A DNA stretch of 64,000 nt, taken from Asticcacaulis tiandongensis. Lineage in GTDB: Bacteria; Pseudomonadota; Alphaproteobacteria; Caulobacterales; Caulobacteraceae. The stretch spans positions 806,001 through 870,000 of the forward strand of contig NZ_SSBC01000010.1 of assembly GCF_006475605.1 (NCBI RefSeq). The letters are read 5' to 3'. Positions within the stretch are counted from its first letter, which is position 1; every line of letters starts with the position of its first letter. A program made the position numbers and the translations under genes. Shown piece after piece: positions 8,789 through 16,965 of the stretch. The notes under the pieces were generated by a model. That model worked only from the letters and a program-made list of their open reading frames with translations. It was not told where the DNA came from and searched no databases.

Positions 8789-10102
8789 TCAGGCCGCCCT
8801 TAACGACCGGATAAAATCATCAATGGCCGCACTTACCCCTTCAGAGGCCGCGCGCACAGCCTCGGCCTGACGGCTGACGGCCTCAGCGGCATCATGGGTT
8901 TCCGACGCCACATGCTGCACCGCCTCAATGTCCTGACCGACAGAACGTGAGCCCGCCGCCAGATTGTCCGCCGTTTCTGAAATCTCACGCGTGGCCGCCT
9001 GCTGACCGGCTACCGAGCGGGCGATATCTTCGGATGAGGCGCGCAAGGTCTGAATTGTGCCCACAATATTATCAATCGCGGTCACCGCCTCAAGCGTATT
9101 GGCCTGAATGTGCTGCACCTTATCGGTTATGTCGCGCGTCGCCTTTTCGGTTTCCTGCGCCAGCGTCTTTACCTCTGAGGCGACAACGGCAAAGCCCGCC
9201 CCTGCCTCACCGGCCCGAGCGGCTTCGATGGTGGCATTGAGCGCCAGCAGATTGGTCTGGCGGGCAATGCCCGAAATAATATCGACTACGGCGCTGATTT
9301 CATCGGCACTGCGGCCAAGTCGCGCCATCATTTCCGCCGTCTGCTGCGCTTCTTCGGAGGCGCGCGAGGACACATCAGATGAGGCTTCGGTCGCCTGAGC
9401 GATATCGGCAGCCGTATCAGAAAGGCCCTGCACCGTCTGCGCCACATGCCGCGCATGGGCCGATGTGCTTTCGGCGGTGGTGGTGACGTTTTCAACCCGC
9501 TGCATGGCGGTAAGCGCCGATCCGCTCATCTGACCGGCCGAAGCGCTCATCTCAGCCGACACCTGACGCAGGGTAGCTATCAGCACCGAGACCTGAGATT
9601 GCAGGCTTTCAGCCATGTCCCGAAGCACGGCCTGACGTTCCGCTGCCTGAACCTCAGCACGGCGGGCATTTTCCGCTTCATGCGCCATCAGGGACTGGCC
9701 ATTTTCACGAAACACACCCAAGGCCCGTGCCATGGCACCAATCTCATCGCTGCGGTGTGCGCCGGTTATGTCTGAACTGAAGTCGCGCTCGGCAAAGCGC
9801 GACATGTGACGGCTCATACGCTCAAGGGCGGTAAAGACCTCACGGTCAAAATAAACAGCCGCCACAAGCCCCGTCAGACCAACCGCAACAGCCACGACCC
9901 AGATGCCTGCCGAAAACTGTTGCGACTGCGCCAAGACAGCCTCAATCCCGCCTACCCCCGTCGCATTGCCATCCCTTAGAGCCTCCAGCTCACTGATGAC
10001 AAATGCCTGATGCGACAGCGCCATAACAGCGACAGCCCCCAGCACAATAAGAAATACAGCAAACAGCCCCCTGATGCGGGCTTTGATCGGCGGCAATGTC
10101 AT
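8789..10102 (-). CDS. Methyl-accepting chemotaxis protein
   Basis: A 437-residue chemoreceptor. Two membrane helices (about residues 12-31 and 66-84) flank a very short periplasmic loop of roughly 35 residues, so there is little room for a normal ligand-binding domain. A HAMP domain follows (about 85-140), then the long methyl-accepting coiled coil. The signalling tip has the family core VVDIISGIARQTNLLALNATIEAARAG interrupted here for length and then FAVVASEVKTLAQ. No C-terminal CheR-binding pentapeptide is seen. A CtrA box lies about 92 bases upstream, so cell-cycle-timed expression is plausible. Confidence 0.95.
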   Translation of the reverse strand: MTLPPIKARIRGLFAVFLIVLGAVAVMALSHQAFVISELEALRDGNATGVGGIEAVLAQSQQFSAGIWVVAVAVGLTGLVAAVYFDREVFTALERMSRHMSRFAERDFSSDITGAHRSDEIGAMARALGVFRENGQSLMAHEAENARRAEVQAAERQAVLRDMAESLQSQVSVLIATLRQVSAEMSASAGQMSGSALTAMQRVENVTTTAESTSAHARHVAQTVQGLSDTAADIAQATEASSDVSSRASEEAQQTAEMMARLGRSADEISAVVDIISGIARQTNLLALNATIEAARAGEAGAGFAVVASEVKTLAQETEKATRDITDKVQHIQANTLEAVTAIDNIVGTIQTLRASSEDIARSVAGQQAATREISETADNLAAGSRSVGQDIEAVQHVASETHDAAEAVSRQAEAVRAASEGVSAAIDDFIRSLRAA

Positions 10103-10193
10103 AAACTTGATCCGGTTACTTCAGTCCACGCCGTACTTAGAAAATGAACCGGTTAAGGAGTTCTGAACACGCTTCACATAACAGGGATACAAA

Positions 10194-10209
10194 TTAACCT
10201 TACATTAAC
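10194..10209. promoter_or_regulatory. CtrA binding box upstream of the chemoreceptor gene
   Basis: TTAA at 10194-10197 and TTAAC at 10205-10209 with a seven-base spacer match the full CtrA consensus. It could drive the minus-strand chemoreceptor gene, or a plus-strand transcript ending at the terminator at 10276. I cannot see a convincing -10 element in either direction. Confidence 0.7.
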
Positions 10210-10275
10210 GCAAATCAGGCGATCACAGGCTGTCTTTAGATTTTTTGAAGACACCACCATCACCAAACTTTTAAG

Positions 10276-10306
10276 GCCCGAAAGATTTTTTTTCGGGCTT
10301 TTTCTT
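10276..10306 (+). terminator. Orphan rho-independent terminator
   Basis: GCCCGAAA at 10276-10283 pairs with TTTCGGGC at 10291-10298, followed by a T-rich tract (TTTTTCTT). The polarity is plus strand. No plus-strand gene precedes it, because the nearest gene upstream is the minus-strand chemoreceptor. It may end an unannotated small RNA. Confidence 0.75.
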
Positions 10307-10394
10307 ATTTTGGCATAATTCGTGGATAATTTGCGCAAGGCACTTGCGTTCCGGATCAAAGGCTTGCTATAGGCGCTCACCACGCTGCTGATGT

Positions 10395-10470
10395 TCCCCG
10401 GTAGCTCAGTTGGTAGAGCAGTCGACTGTTAATCGACTTGTCACAGGTTCGAGTCCTGTCCGGGGAGCCA
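10395..10470 (+). tRNA. tRNA-Asn (GTT)
   Basis: A TCCCCGG/CCGGGGA acceptor stem, standard D and T arms, and anticodon GTT between CGACT and AATCG. Discriminator G and an encoded CCA end are present. It lies about 90 bases after the orphan terminator. Confidence 0.98.
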
Positions 10471-10592
10471 TTCTTTTTCAGAAGCAGATCGTTGAGGCAA
10501 GCCTCCGAAATCTCTCACCCGATAGTTACAGATAATCCGGCACAGCAGGACGGGTGGCGTTTGCACATGAACCCACGGGATCAATGCAGCCC

Positions 10593-11405
10593 CTAAAACA
10601 CCACGGTTGTCTGGGCTCCGCCGCCGGACAGGCCGCGGTGTACATACCACTGGCCGTCCTCAGCCTCAATACGGTTGGCTTGCGGCGCCTTTAGGGTGAC
10701 CATGCGGTTTTCAGTATTATTCGCCCCACGCACACTCAGTTGAAACCGGCTGCCGATACTGCGGTTAGCGGGCGGGATGAGCGCGTGATAAAGCCCTGTC
10801 GCATCGGTACGGGTGCGCGCCGCCGTCTGGCCATCGACCAGCACTTCAATGACAATGTCCGGCAGGGAACGGCCAGACACCGCCATGCCACCGCCCGCAT
10901 CATAATCAAGCGCCGCCAGAAGCCCTGAGCGCGCCGACATCGGTAAGGTCGCGGCCCCTTCGCGTAAGAAGACCGCCCCCGGATCATCGGTGGCCGCAGA
11001 CTGTGCCGGAACGAAGACGGTGCCTTCGGCCTGAATCAAACGCCCACCACTTTCCATCAACAGCGTATAAAGACTTCCGCCCGGGCCCTGCGGCACTTCA
11101 GCGGTAAACCGCCCTTGCGCATCCGCCGTCACGCCGATGGCACGGCCATCCGCTGCCACAAGGCGCACCCGCCCCTGCGGCACGGCAATGCCACTTACCT
11201 GTAACTCACCTTCGGGGTTTATGACGATATGGGTGATCTCAGGCGTGCGGCTATAGCCCATGGACGTCGCGAGATAGGGCGTATCTTTATCGGCCTGAGC
11301 CCCCGATGGCCCGCAGCCCGCCAGGGTCAGCAGGCCACAGGCCGTCAGGAGACCAAAGGCCGTCAGGAGAAAGGCGGGGCTCAGTTTCAGCGGAGGAAAT
11401 GCCAT
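10593..11405 (-). CDS. Hypothetical lipoprotein with carboxypeptidase-regulatory-like repeats
   Basis: A 270-residue protein I do not recognise as a named family. The N-terminus is a lipoprotein signal with lipobox LAGC (Cys about residue 31), so it should be lipid-anchored. The mature part has two segments resembling small beta-sandwich repeats (ADGRAIGVTADAQGRFTAEVPQG near residue 90-110 and a second, ARTRTDATGLYHALIPP, near 190-215), which look like carboxypeptidase-regulatory or Ig-like folds. No catalytic motif is seen. It is transcribed towards tRNA-Asn and is separated from the divergent LOG-family gene by 151 bases. Confidence 0.75.
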   Translation of the reverse strand: MAFPPLKLSPAFLLTAFGLLTACGLLTLAGCGPSGAQADKDTPYLATSMGYSRTPEITHIVINPEGELQVSGIAVPQGRVRLVAADGRAIGVTADAQGRFTAEVPQGPGGSLYTLLMESGGRLIQAEGTVFVPAQSAATDDPGAVFLREGAATLPMSARSGLLAALDYDAGGGMAVSGRSLPDIVIEVLVDGQTAARTRTDATGLYHALIPPANRSIGSRFQLSVRGANNTENRMVTLKAPQANRIEAEDGQWYVHRGLSGGGAQTTVVF

Positions 11406-11469
11406 ATTTACGGGCCATAGGCGGGGTAAATTACCCCTTCAAATTTTTGCAACCAAAGCCATATAAGCT

Positions 11470-11491
11470 TATGGACGTTATAATGTCCATA
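11470..11491. promoter_or_regulatory. Inverted repeat enclosing a TATAAT box
   Basis: TATGGAC at 11470-11476 and GTCCATA at 11485-11491 form a perfect seven-base inverted repeat. The eight-base spacer contains a consensus TATAAT (11479-11484). It lies 66 bases before the preferred start of the LOG-family gene and looks like an operator over a -10 element. No clear -35 hexamer is visible at the right distance. Confidence 0.45.
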
Positions 11492-11556
11492 GAATCAAGG
11501 TGATGATACTATCGCCGTTTTCTACGGACGCCGCATATATTCAGGATAGATTTTAC

Positions 11557-12207
11557 ATGGCCGACACAGGCTCCAAACCCGTTCAGATTCCTCCCGGCAT
11601 CCTGCCGTCCCCCTGTTCAGCCCAACGCCCGATCCGCTCCATCTGCGTCTATTGCGGCTCATCCGATAATGTGGAACCGCGTTTCAAGATTGAGGCCTAT
11701 ACGCTAGGTAAGACCTTTGCTGAAAACGGTTTGCGGCTTGTCTATGGCGGCGGTGGTGTCGGCCTGATGGGCGAATGTGCGCGCGGGGCGCATGAAAACG
11801 GCGGGCGCGTTATCGGCATCATGCCGGAATTTCTGCGCAGCCGCGAACGGCTTTATGATGATGTGGAAACCGTAGTCGTTCAGACTATGCACGAACGCAA
11901 GATGCGTCTGTTTGACGAAGCTGACGCCTTTGTCGTGCTGCCGGGCGGGGTCGGTACGCTTGAGGAAGTGATCGAACTGTTAAGCTGGCGTCGTCTCGAT
12001 CTGCATAAAAAGCCGATCATCTTCCTTAACAGCAACGGCTTCTGGGAAGATTTCTTCGCGCTGGTCAACCACACCATAGAAAAAGGCTTCACGCCTGAGG
12101 CTTTCCGGCACACCTATATGAGCGTGGAGACGGTCGAACAGATTCTCGATGCGGTTTCAGAAATGAGCTGCCACGACGAAAGCATCGACACGCGCAAGAT
12201 GCTTTAG
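11557..12207 (+). CDS. LOG family protein (TIGR00730; nucleotide phosphoribohydrolase)
   Basis: About 216 residues with the Rossmann-like LOG fold. The family motifs are all present: CVYCGSSDN near the start, VYGGGGVGLMG, and PGGVGTLEE with the catalytic region near the middle. Members hydrolyse cytokinin-riboside or other nucleoside 5'-monophosphates to base and ribose 5-phosphate; in bacteria without cytokinin signalling the substrate is uncertain. An in-frame GTG-ATG at 11500 would add 19 residues, but family alignment favours the ATG at 11557. A hairpin separates it from convergent gltX. Confidence 0.9.
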   Translation: MADTGSKPVQIPPGILPSPCSAQRPIRSICVYCGSSDNVEPRFKIEAYTLGKTFAENGLRLVYGGGGVGLMGECARGAHENGGRVIGIMPEFLRSRERLYDDVETVVVQTMHERKMRLFDEADAFVVLPGGVGTLEEVIELLSWRRLDLHKKPIIFLNSNGFWEDFFALVNHTIEKGFTPEAFRHTYMSVETVEQILDAVSEMSCHDESIDTRKML

Positions 12208-12218
12208 GTCTTTGTTAT

Positions 12219-12243
12219 CTCCCTCCCGCACGGCAGGAGGGAG
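12219..12243. terminator. Hairpin between convergent LOG gene and gltX
   Basis: CTCCCTCC at 12219-12226 pairs with GGAGGGAG at 12236-12243, directly between two convergent stop codons. A long T run is lacking, so its strength as a terminator is uncertain. Confidence 0.5.
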
Positions 12244-12252
12244 GTCAACGCT

Positions 12253-13593
12253 TTACCCCTTGAGACGCGCAGCGATCTTTTCACGCCCGATCAGGAAGCT
12301 TATGGCGCCCATATCCGGCCCATGCGGCTTTCCGGTCAGGGCCAGACGCAGGGGCATGAACAGGGATTTGCCCTTGGCCCCTGTCGCGTCCTTGATGGCG
12401 CCTGTCCACGCGCTCCAGCTGTCGCGGCCATAGTCAGTGGGCAGCAACTCAAGCGCCTTTGCGGCAAACTCAGCATCCTCAATCACCGGCGCAATCTCAC
12501 CGCTGACGATATTGGCCCATTCGGCCACATCCTTAAACAGGCTGAGGTTCGGCTTCACCGTGTCCCAGAACAGTTCACCCAGATCAGCGTTTACCGCCCC
12601 AAGGCGTGGTTTCGCCTCCGCATAGGCCATGGCTTGCAAAATGCCAGCATTTACACGCAACAGTTCCTCAAGGTCATAACGCGCCGGTGCGCGGCCCATC
12701 TTGCTGAAATCCTGCAAGGCCGCCAGAGCCTCAAGCGATTCCGAAGGCTCCACCGGATCAGAAGTGCCGATCTTCGCCAGATGCGAGGTCACCGCCAGCG
12801 GCTCATAGCCCTGTGCGCGCATTTCCGAAATCGACAAAGACCCCAGACGCTTGGAAAGCCCCTCCCCGTCCGCGCCAACCAGAAGCGTCATGTGCGCAAA
12901 GGTCGGCAGGTTGGCGGCACCAAAGAAATCCGACAGCGCTTCAAAAATCTCAAGCTGAGTGCCGGTATTGGCGACGTGATCTTCGCCGCGAATGACGTGC
13001 GTGATCTTCATATCCAGATCATCAACCACCGACGGCAGGGTATAGAGGAATGCGCCATCTTCGCGGATGAGTACAGGATCGGACATCGACGTCGTATCGA
13101 CTTCGCAATGACCTCGCACAAGGTCTTCCCAGGCGACGCGCTTGCCCTCAAGCTTGAAGCGCCAATGGGGTTTGCGGCCTTCGGCTTCAAAGGCGGCTTT
13201 TTCAGCATCGGTCAGGTTCAGCGCGGCGCGGTCATAGACCGGCGGCAGGCCGCGCGACAGCTGCACCTTGCGGCGACGATCCAGTTCATCCGCCGTTTCA
13301 TAACAGGGGTACAAACGCCCTGCCGCCTTCAGCGTGTCGGCCGCCTTCTGATACAGGTCAAACCGCTTTGACTGGTTATAGCGTTCTCCCCACTCAAGAC
13401 CGAGCCACTTCAGGTCGGTTTCGATCAGATCTTCGTTTTCCTGCGTTGAGCGCTCAAGGTCGGTATCGTCGATCCGCAGGACGAACACGCCCTGATGCTT
13501 CTTCGCATACAACCAGTTGATCAGGGCGGCACGGACATTACCGGCATGGATACGGCCGGTGGGCGAAGGGGCGAAACGAACCTTAACGGTCAT
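12253..13593 (-). CDS. gltX: Glutamyl-tRNA synthetase
   Basis: About 446 residues, a class I synthetase. The HIGH-equivalent reads SPTGRIHAGN near the N-terminus and the KMSKS-equivalent is LSKRLGS around residue 240. Alphaproteobacteria often carry two GltX proteins, one charging tRNA-Glu and/or tRNA-Gln ahead of amidation and one more specialised; which type this is cannot be settled here. The in-frame ATG 54 bases upstream encodes residues unlike the family, so the start at 13593 (MTVKVRFAPSP) is chosen. Long antisense frames over this gene are shadows. Confidence 0.96.
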   Translation of the reverse strand: MTVKVRFAPSPTGRIHAGNVRAALINWLYAKKHQGVFVLRIDDTDLERSTQENEDLIETDLKWLGLEWGERYNQSKRFDLYQKAADTLKAAGRLYPCYETADELDRRRKVQLSRGLPPVYDRAALNLTDAEKAAFEAEGRKPHWRFKLEGKRVAWEDLVRGHCEVDTTSMSDPVLIREDGAFLYTLPSVVDDLDMKITHVIRGEDHVANTGTQLEIFEALSDFFGAANLPTFAHMTLLVGADGEGLSKRLGSLSISEMRAQGYEPLAVTSHLAKIGTSDPVEPSESLEALAALQDFSKMGRAPARYDLEELLRVNAGILQAMAYAEAKPRLGAVNADLGELFWDTVKPNLSLFKDVAEWANIVSGEIAPVIEDAEFAAKALELLPTDYGRDSWSAWTGAIKDATGAKGKSLFMPLRLALTGKPHGPDMGAISFLIGREKIAARLKG

Positions 13594-13738
13594 GGGTACA
13601 AGTCCAGAAAAGAAAAAGGCGCACAGAGGTGCTCTCCATACGCCCAATGACTAAAAGAGAAAAGGTCTGGTTTCTGATGCGCGGCATCATCCACCCTGAC
13701 CTGATCTTTGTTACGGGTGCAGAGCCTGAGGCCCTGCC

Positions 13739-14167
13739 TCAGTCGTCGCGATGGACGCGCTCGGAACGCTCGTGACGCTCCTGGGCTTCGATCGACAAGG
13801 TAGCGGTCGGTCGCGCCTCAAGACGACCCAGACCGATCGGCTCACCGGTTTCTTCGCAGAAACCATAAGAACCGTCGTCAATGCGCGAAATGGCTTCGTC
13901 AATTTTGGAGATCAGCTTGCGCTGGCGGTCACGGGTGCGCAGCTCCAGCGCCCGATCCGATTCCGAAGACGCCCGATCCACCAGATCCGGATGATTTTCC
14001 GTCTCCTTCTGCATCACGGAAACCGTCTCTTTCGAACCGGCGAGAATCTCGTTTTTCCAAGTCAGCAGCTTTTTACGGAAATAGGCGAGCTGACGCTCGT
14101 TCATATAGTCTTCGTCGTCTGCCGGACGATAGGTATCCACCGGCTTGGAAATGTCGTCAGCACTCAT
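13739..14167 (-). CDS. dksA: RNA polymerase-binding transcription factor DksA
   Basis: About 142 residues. DksA enters the RNA polymerase secondary channel and works with ppGpp. The coiled-coil region (YFRKKLLTWKNEIL onwards, with DLVDRASSESDRA at the tip) is clear. The C-terminal zinc-finger-like region keeps only one of the four zinc cysteines: CEETGEP replaces CxxC, and LSIEA replaces the second pair. Single-cysteine DksA is known in alphaproteobacteria, so this is typical of the group. The ATG at 14167 is preferred, because a TATAAT box overlaps the upstream in-frame ATG at 14188 and would leave it at the transcript's end. Confidence 0.93.
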   Translation of the reverse strand: MSADDISKPVDTYRPADDEDYMNERQLAYFRKKLLTWKNEILAGSKETVSVMQKETENHPDLVDRASSESDRALELRTRDRQRKLISKIDEAISRIDDGSYGFCEETGEPIGLGRLEARPTATLSIEAQERHERSERVHRDD

Positions 14168-14321
14168 CTCAATTACCACGCCCCGCATTATATGTGTTCA
14201 TGCCGTTTTTGCCACATACTCAGCAAGAAACAGGCCATGAGGTTTCGCGCGGCTTATAGCCCGTGAATCAAAGGCGTACAATCAAGATTTTGTGAAAAAC
14301 CAACCGTTCAGAAAAGATAGA

Positions 14322-14747
14322 TTACATTAACTTGCGCTTTGCAAGCTCTACATAGGCGCGAGTCTCGATCTCATTCAGCACCCCCTGAAGGCGGGCATCA
14401 TCAACCTCTTCACGTTCTGCCTCGATCATTTTCTGCAAGGTGATCAGCGCGTGGTCATTGATCACGCCCCCGAGAAGCGAGATTTTCAACTCCTCAAGCT
14501 TGTCGAGAATATCACCGGCGCGGCGCACCTGACGGCGTTTGCGCCCCTGAAGTACATCATCTTCGCCCTGCAAGGCCAGAATAGCGTCAATGCCCCCCAG
14601 ACTCATAGCAGCTGAGGCCGCAGACGGTGCCGAAGCGCTTCGGGCGCTCGCTGCGCCTTTAAGAGAAAAATTACCGGAAGCCTTAGCCGTGCCGGAAGCC
14701 GACGATGCAACGCCGGCTCCTGTCAGGCCGTTTATTTTAAGCGACAT
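14322..14747 (-). CDS. fliX: Flagellar assembly regulator FliX
   Basis: About 141 residues. FliX couples early flagellum assembly to activation of the sigma-54 regulator FlbD in Caulobacterales. The N-terminal half is low-complexity (Ala, Ser, Gly). The C-terminal half matches what I recall of Caulobacter FliX, including GGIDAILALQ, the RKRRQVRRAGDILDKLEELKI segment, and the ending LNEIETRAYVELAKRK. It is divergent from flgI, as in Caulobacter. In-frame ATGs lie 24 and 42 bases upstream; 14747 (MSLKINGLTG) gives the expected length. Confidence 0.92.
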   Translation of the reverse strand: MSLKINGLTGAGVASSASGTAKASGNFSLKGAASARSASAPSAASAAMSLGGIDAILALQGEDDVLQGRKRRQVRRAGDILDKLEELKISLLGGVINDHALITLQKMIEAEREEVDDARLQGVLNEIETRAYVELAKRKLM

Positions 14748-14974
14748 GGATGCCCCATATATGGATGACATAGCGGGTAACAGGGCCATTCTGGCGTTTA
14801 ATGCGCAGGTTTTGTCGCGCGGAATAGATTAAGAATGCCACAACATACTTGATCAGCGGTTAACGCCCGGCATTTTCTTCCCATGGGAATCCGATACCCG
14901 GCACAGCCACCCACCCCCAGGCACATTAACTAATTTTTCCACTGATTTTATTTAGGAAAATGAACATTTTTCTG

Positions 14975-14990
14975 TGGCACACTCCCTGCA
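14975..14990 (+). promoter_or_regulatory. Sigma-54 (RpoN) promoter of the flgI operon
   Basis: TGGCAC at 14975-14980, five bases, then CTGCA at 14986-14990. The -24 GG and -12 GC are exactly ten bases apart, the invariant spacing of RpoN promoters. It ends 46 bases before the flgI start. Flagellar middle genes in Caulobacter use sigma-54 with FlbD, which FliX (divergent here) controls. Confidence 0.8.
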
Positions 14991-15036
14991 TACCCTTAGC
15001 GCACCATTATGGTTAACGTCCGAACGGAAACCCGAC

Positions 15037-16137
15037 ATGCGCTTTATAGCCGCCCTTTTGTCTGCCCTGCTGATGCTGACGCCTGTTTATCAGGCGCAGG
15101 CGGCCTCACGCATTAAGGATATTGTCGACGTCGAGGGCGTGCGTAAAAACCAGCTGATCGGATATGGCATTGTCGTCGGCCTGAACGGCACAGGTGACAC
15201 AGTCCGTAACTCGCCTATGCTCAAACAAAGCCTTGAGGGCATGATGGAGCGCATGGGCGTCAATATCCGCGACGCCAATCTGAATACCAAAAATGCCGCC
15301 GCCGTCATGATTACGGCGGAACTGCCGCCCTTCGCTGCGCCGGGGTCACGCATTGATGTGACCGTATCAGCCATGGGCGATTCCAAAAGCCTTCTGGGCG
15401 GCACGCTTCTGGTGACCCCGCTGCTCGGGGCCGATGGCGAAGCCTATGCAGTGGCGCAAGGCACGGTTCAGACCGGTGCCATCTCAGCCGGTGGGGCCTC
15501 AGGTTCCAGCATCATCAAGGGCGTGCCGACGGCCGGTCGCATTGCTTCGGGCGGTGTCATCGAACGCGAGCTTGGCTTTCAGCTTGATGCCCTGCCGATT
15601 GTGCGCCTGACCTTAAAAAATCCCGACTTCACCACCGCCCAGCGCATCGCAGCGGCCATTAATGGCCGCTTCCCCGGCACAGCCTATGCGGAAAACCCGA
15701 CCATTGTGGCCATTCGCGCACCGGCCAACACCTCGATGTCTGGCTTTGTGTCGCAAATTGAAGCCCTGCCGATACAGGTTGATACGCCTGCCAAGGTGGT
15801 GATTGACGAGGTCAATGGCGTCATCGCCATTACCGGTAATGTCCGCGTTTCCCGCGTCGCCATTGCGCAGGGTAATCTGACGGTCAGTATTAACGAACAA
15901 CCCTTTGTCAGTCAGCCCGGCCCCTTCTCACAGGGGCAGACGGCGATTGTCCCCGACAGTCAGGTCTCTGTCGAAGAAGAGCGCGGGCGCAAACTGCATA
16001 TACTGGATGACACGGTCGCGCTGTCCGATCTGGTGGCGGGTCTGAACGCGCTTGAAGTGTCACCACGCGACATGATCTCGATCCTGCAAACCCTTAAGGC
16101 CGCCGGTGCGCTTCAGGCCGACATAGAGGTGATGTAA
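15037..16137 (+). CDS. flgI: Flagellar P-ring protein FlgI
   Basis: About 366 residues, forming the periplasmic P ring around the rod. A signal peptide spans residues 1-22 (MRFIAALLSALLMLTPVYQAQA). The mature protein starts with the highly conserved SRIKDIVDVEGVRKNQLIGYG region, and GLNGTGD and the C-terminal DLVAGLNALEVSPRDMI block are present. A longer frame starts with a GTG at 14974, but that GTG lies inside the sigma-54 promoter, so the ATG at 15037 is correct. First gene of flgI-flgJ-flbY; the next start is one base after its stop. Confidence 0.97.
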   Translation: MRFIAALLSALLMLTPVYQAQAASRIKDIVDVEGVRKNQLIGYGIVVGLNGTGDTVRNSPMLKQSLEGMMERMGVNIRDANLNTKNAAAVMITAELPPFAAPGSRIDVTVSAMGDSKSLLGGTLLVTPLLGADGEAYAVAQGTVQTGAISAGGASGSSIIKGVPTAGRIASGGVIERELGFQLDALPIVRLTLKNPDFTTAQRIAAAINGRFPGTAYAENPTIVAIRAPANTSMSGFVSQIEALPIQVDTPAKVVIDEVNGVIAITGNVRVSRVAIAQGNLTVSINEQPFVSQPGPFSQGQTAIVPDSQVSVEEERGRKLHILDDTVALSDLVAGLNALEVSPRDMISILQTLKAAGALQADIEVM

Positions 16138-16138
16138 T

Positions 16139-16432
16139 ATGAGCTACTCAAGCCCCGTAACCGCCGACACCTCACTGAACCTTCAGGCCTCCCAGTTGCA
16201 ACGCAAAGGGGCCAGACAGACCGGCACTGAGTTTGAAACCATGGTGCTGTCGAATATGCTGCGTCCGATGTTTGAAGGCCTCGAGACAGACGGTATGTTC
16301 GGTGGCGGCAATGGCGAGGAAATGTTCCGCTCGTTCTATATCGATGCCATCGCCCAGCAGATGGTACGTTCCGGCGGCATAGGCATCGCCGATCAGGTAC
16401 AAAAGCAGCTCTTAGCCCTTCAGGAGTCTTAA
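16139..16432 (+). CDS. flgJ: Rod-binding protein FlgJ (N-terminal domain only)
   Basis: A 97-residue rod-cap/binding protein. The family core EFETMVLSNMLRPMFEGL, the GGGNGEEMFRSFYIDAIAQQM block and the RSGGIGIADQV segment are visible. Enterobacterial FlgJ has an extra C-terminal muramidase domain that is absent here, as is usual in alphaproteobacteria, so a separate lytic enzyme must open the peptidoglycan for the rod. It starts one base after flgI and its stop is two bases before flbY. Confidence 0.92.
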   Translation: MSYSSPVTADTSLNLQASQLQRKGARQTGTEFETMVLSNMLRPMFEGLETDGMFGGGNGEEMFRSFYIDAIAQQMVRSGGIGIADQVQKQLLALQES

Positions 16433-16434
16433 GC

Positions 16435-16863
16435 ATGTCTTCCGCCAATGAACGCGCCGAACATCTTATTCTGCTGACGCAGCGCCTGAGCGAACGCTTG
16501 CGAATTGAAATCGACCTTCTTGAGGCGCACAAACCGCAGGAACTGGCAGGCTCGGTCGAAGATACCCGCACCCTGTCGTCGCATTATCGTCAGGAAACCC
16601 TGCGTCTTAAGAACAATCCGTCCCTGCTGGCCGACATCAGCGCGGAAAACAAGGCCGCCCTCAAGGCCGCGACCGAAACCTTCATGGATATATCCGCTCG
16701 CCATGCCCAGGCCGTTGAGGCCGCTAAAACCATCTCCGAAGGCATATTACTGGCCATTGCCGAAGACATGGGGGAAAAGGGCCGCACCGCCACAGGCTAT
16801 GGCCCAGCCGCCACGCCGAAAACAGCGAAGTCGCATTCGCTAACTGGCGGCTACAAGGCCTGA
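16435..16863 (+). CDS. flbY: Flagellar protein FlbY (FlgN-like)
   Basis: A 142-residue, mostly helical protein. Its position as third gene behind flgI and flgJ matches the Caulobacter flgI region that includes flbY. The pattern of an N-terminal helix (ERAEHLILLTQRLSERL), the segment EAHKPQELAGSVEDTRTLSSHYR, and a long C-terminal helix resembles FlgN-type export chaperones. The exact role of FlbY is unclear to me; a chaperone or regulatory role in hook and filament assembly is an inference. The symbol rests on memory of Caulobacter synteny. Confidence 0.7.
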   Translation: MSSANERAEHLILLTQRLSERLRIEIDLLEAHKPQELAGSVEDTRTLSSHYRQETLRLKNNPSLLADISAENKAALKAATETFMDISARHAQAVEAAKTISEGILLAIAEDMGEKGRTATGYGPAATPKTAKSHSLTGGYKA

Positions 16864-16965
16864 TGCCTATTAAGAATTTTTAATTTATTTATAACCATAG
16901 GGCTTAACCGGTTTTTCATGACGTTCGGATAATTGATATGCATCAACCTTATCCGGATACCACAC

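Noticed and set aside
12322-13371. A 349-codon plus-strand open frame antisense to gltX
   Set aside because: Same explanation; gltX motifs on the minus strand are unambiguous.
14974-15036. N-terminal extension of FlgI from the GTG at 14974
   Set aside because: The GTG is inside the sigma-54 promoter and the extension precedes a standard signal peptide.
16870-16883. TTAA-N6-TTAA before the TadG-like gene as a CtrA box
   Set aside because: Spacer of six bases; the region is simply AT-rich.
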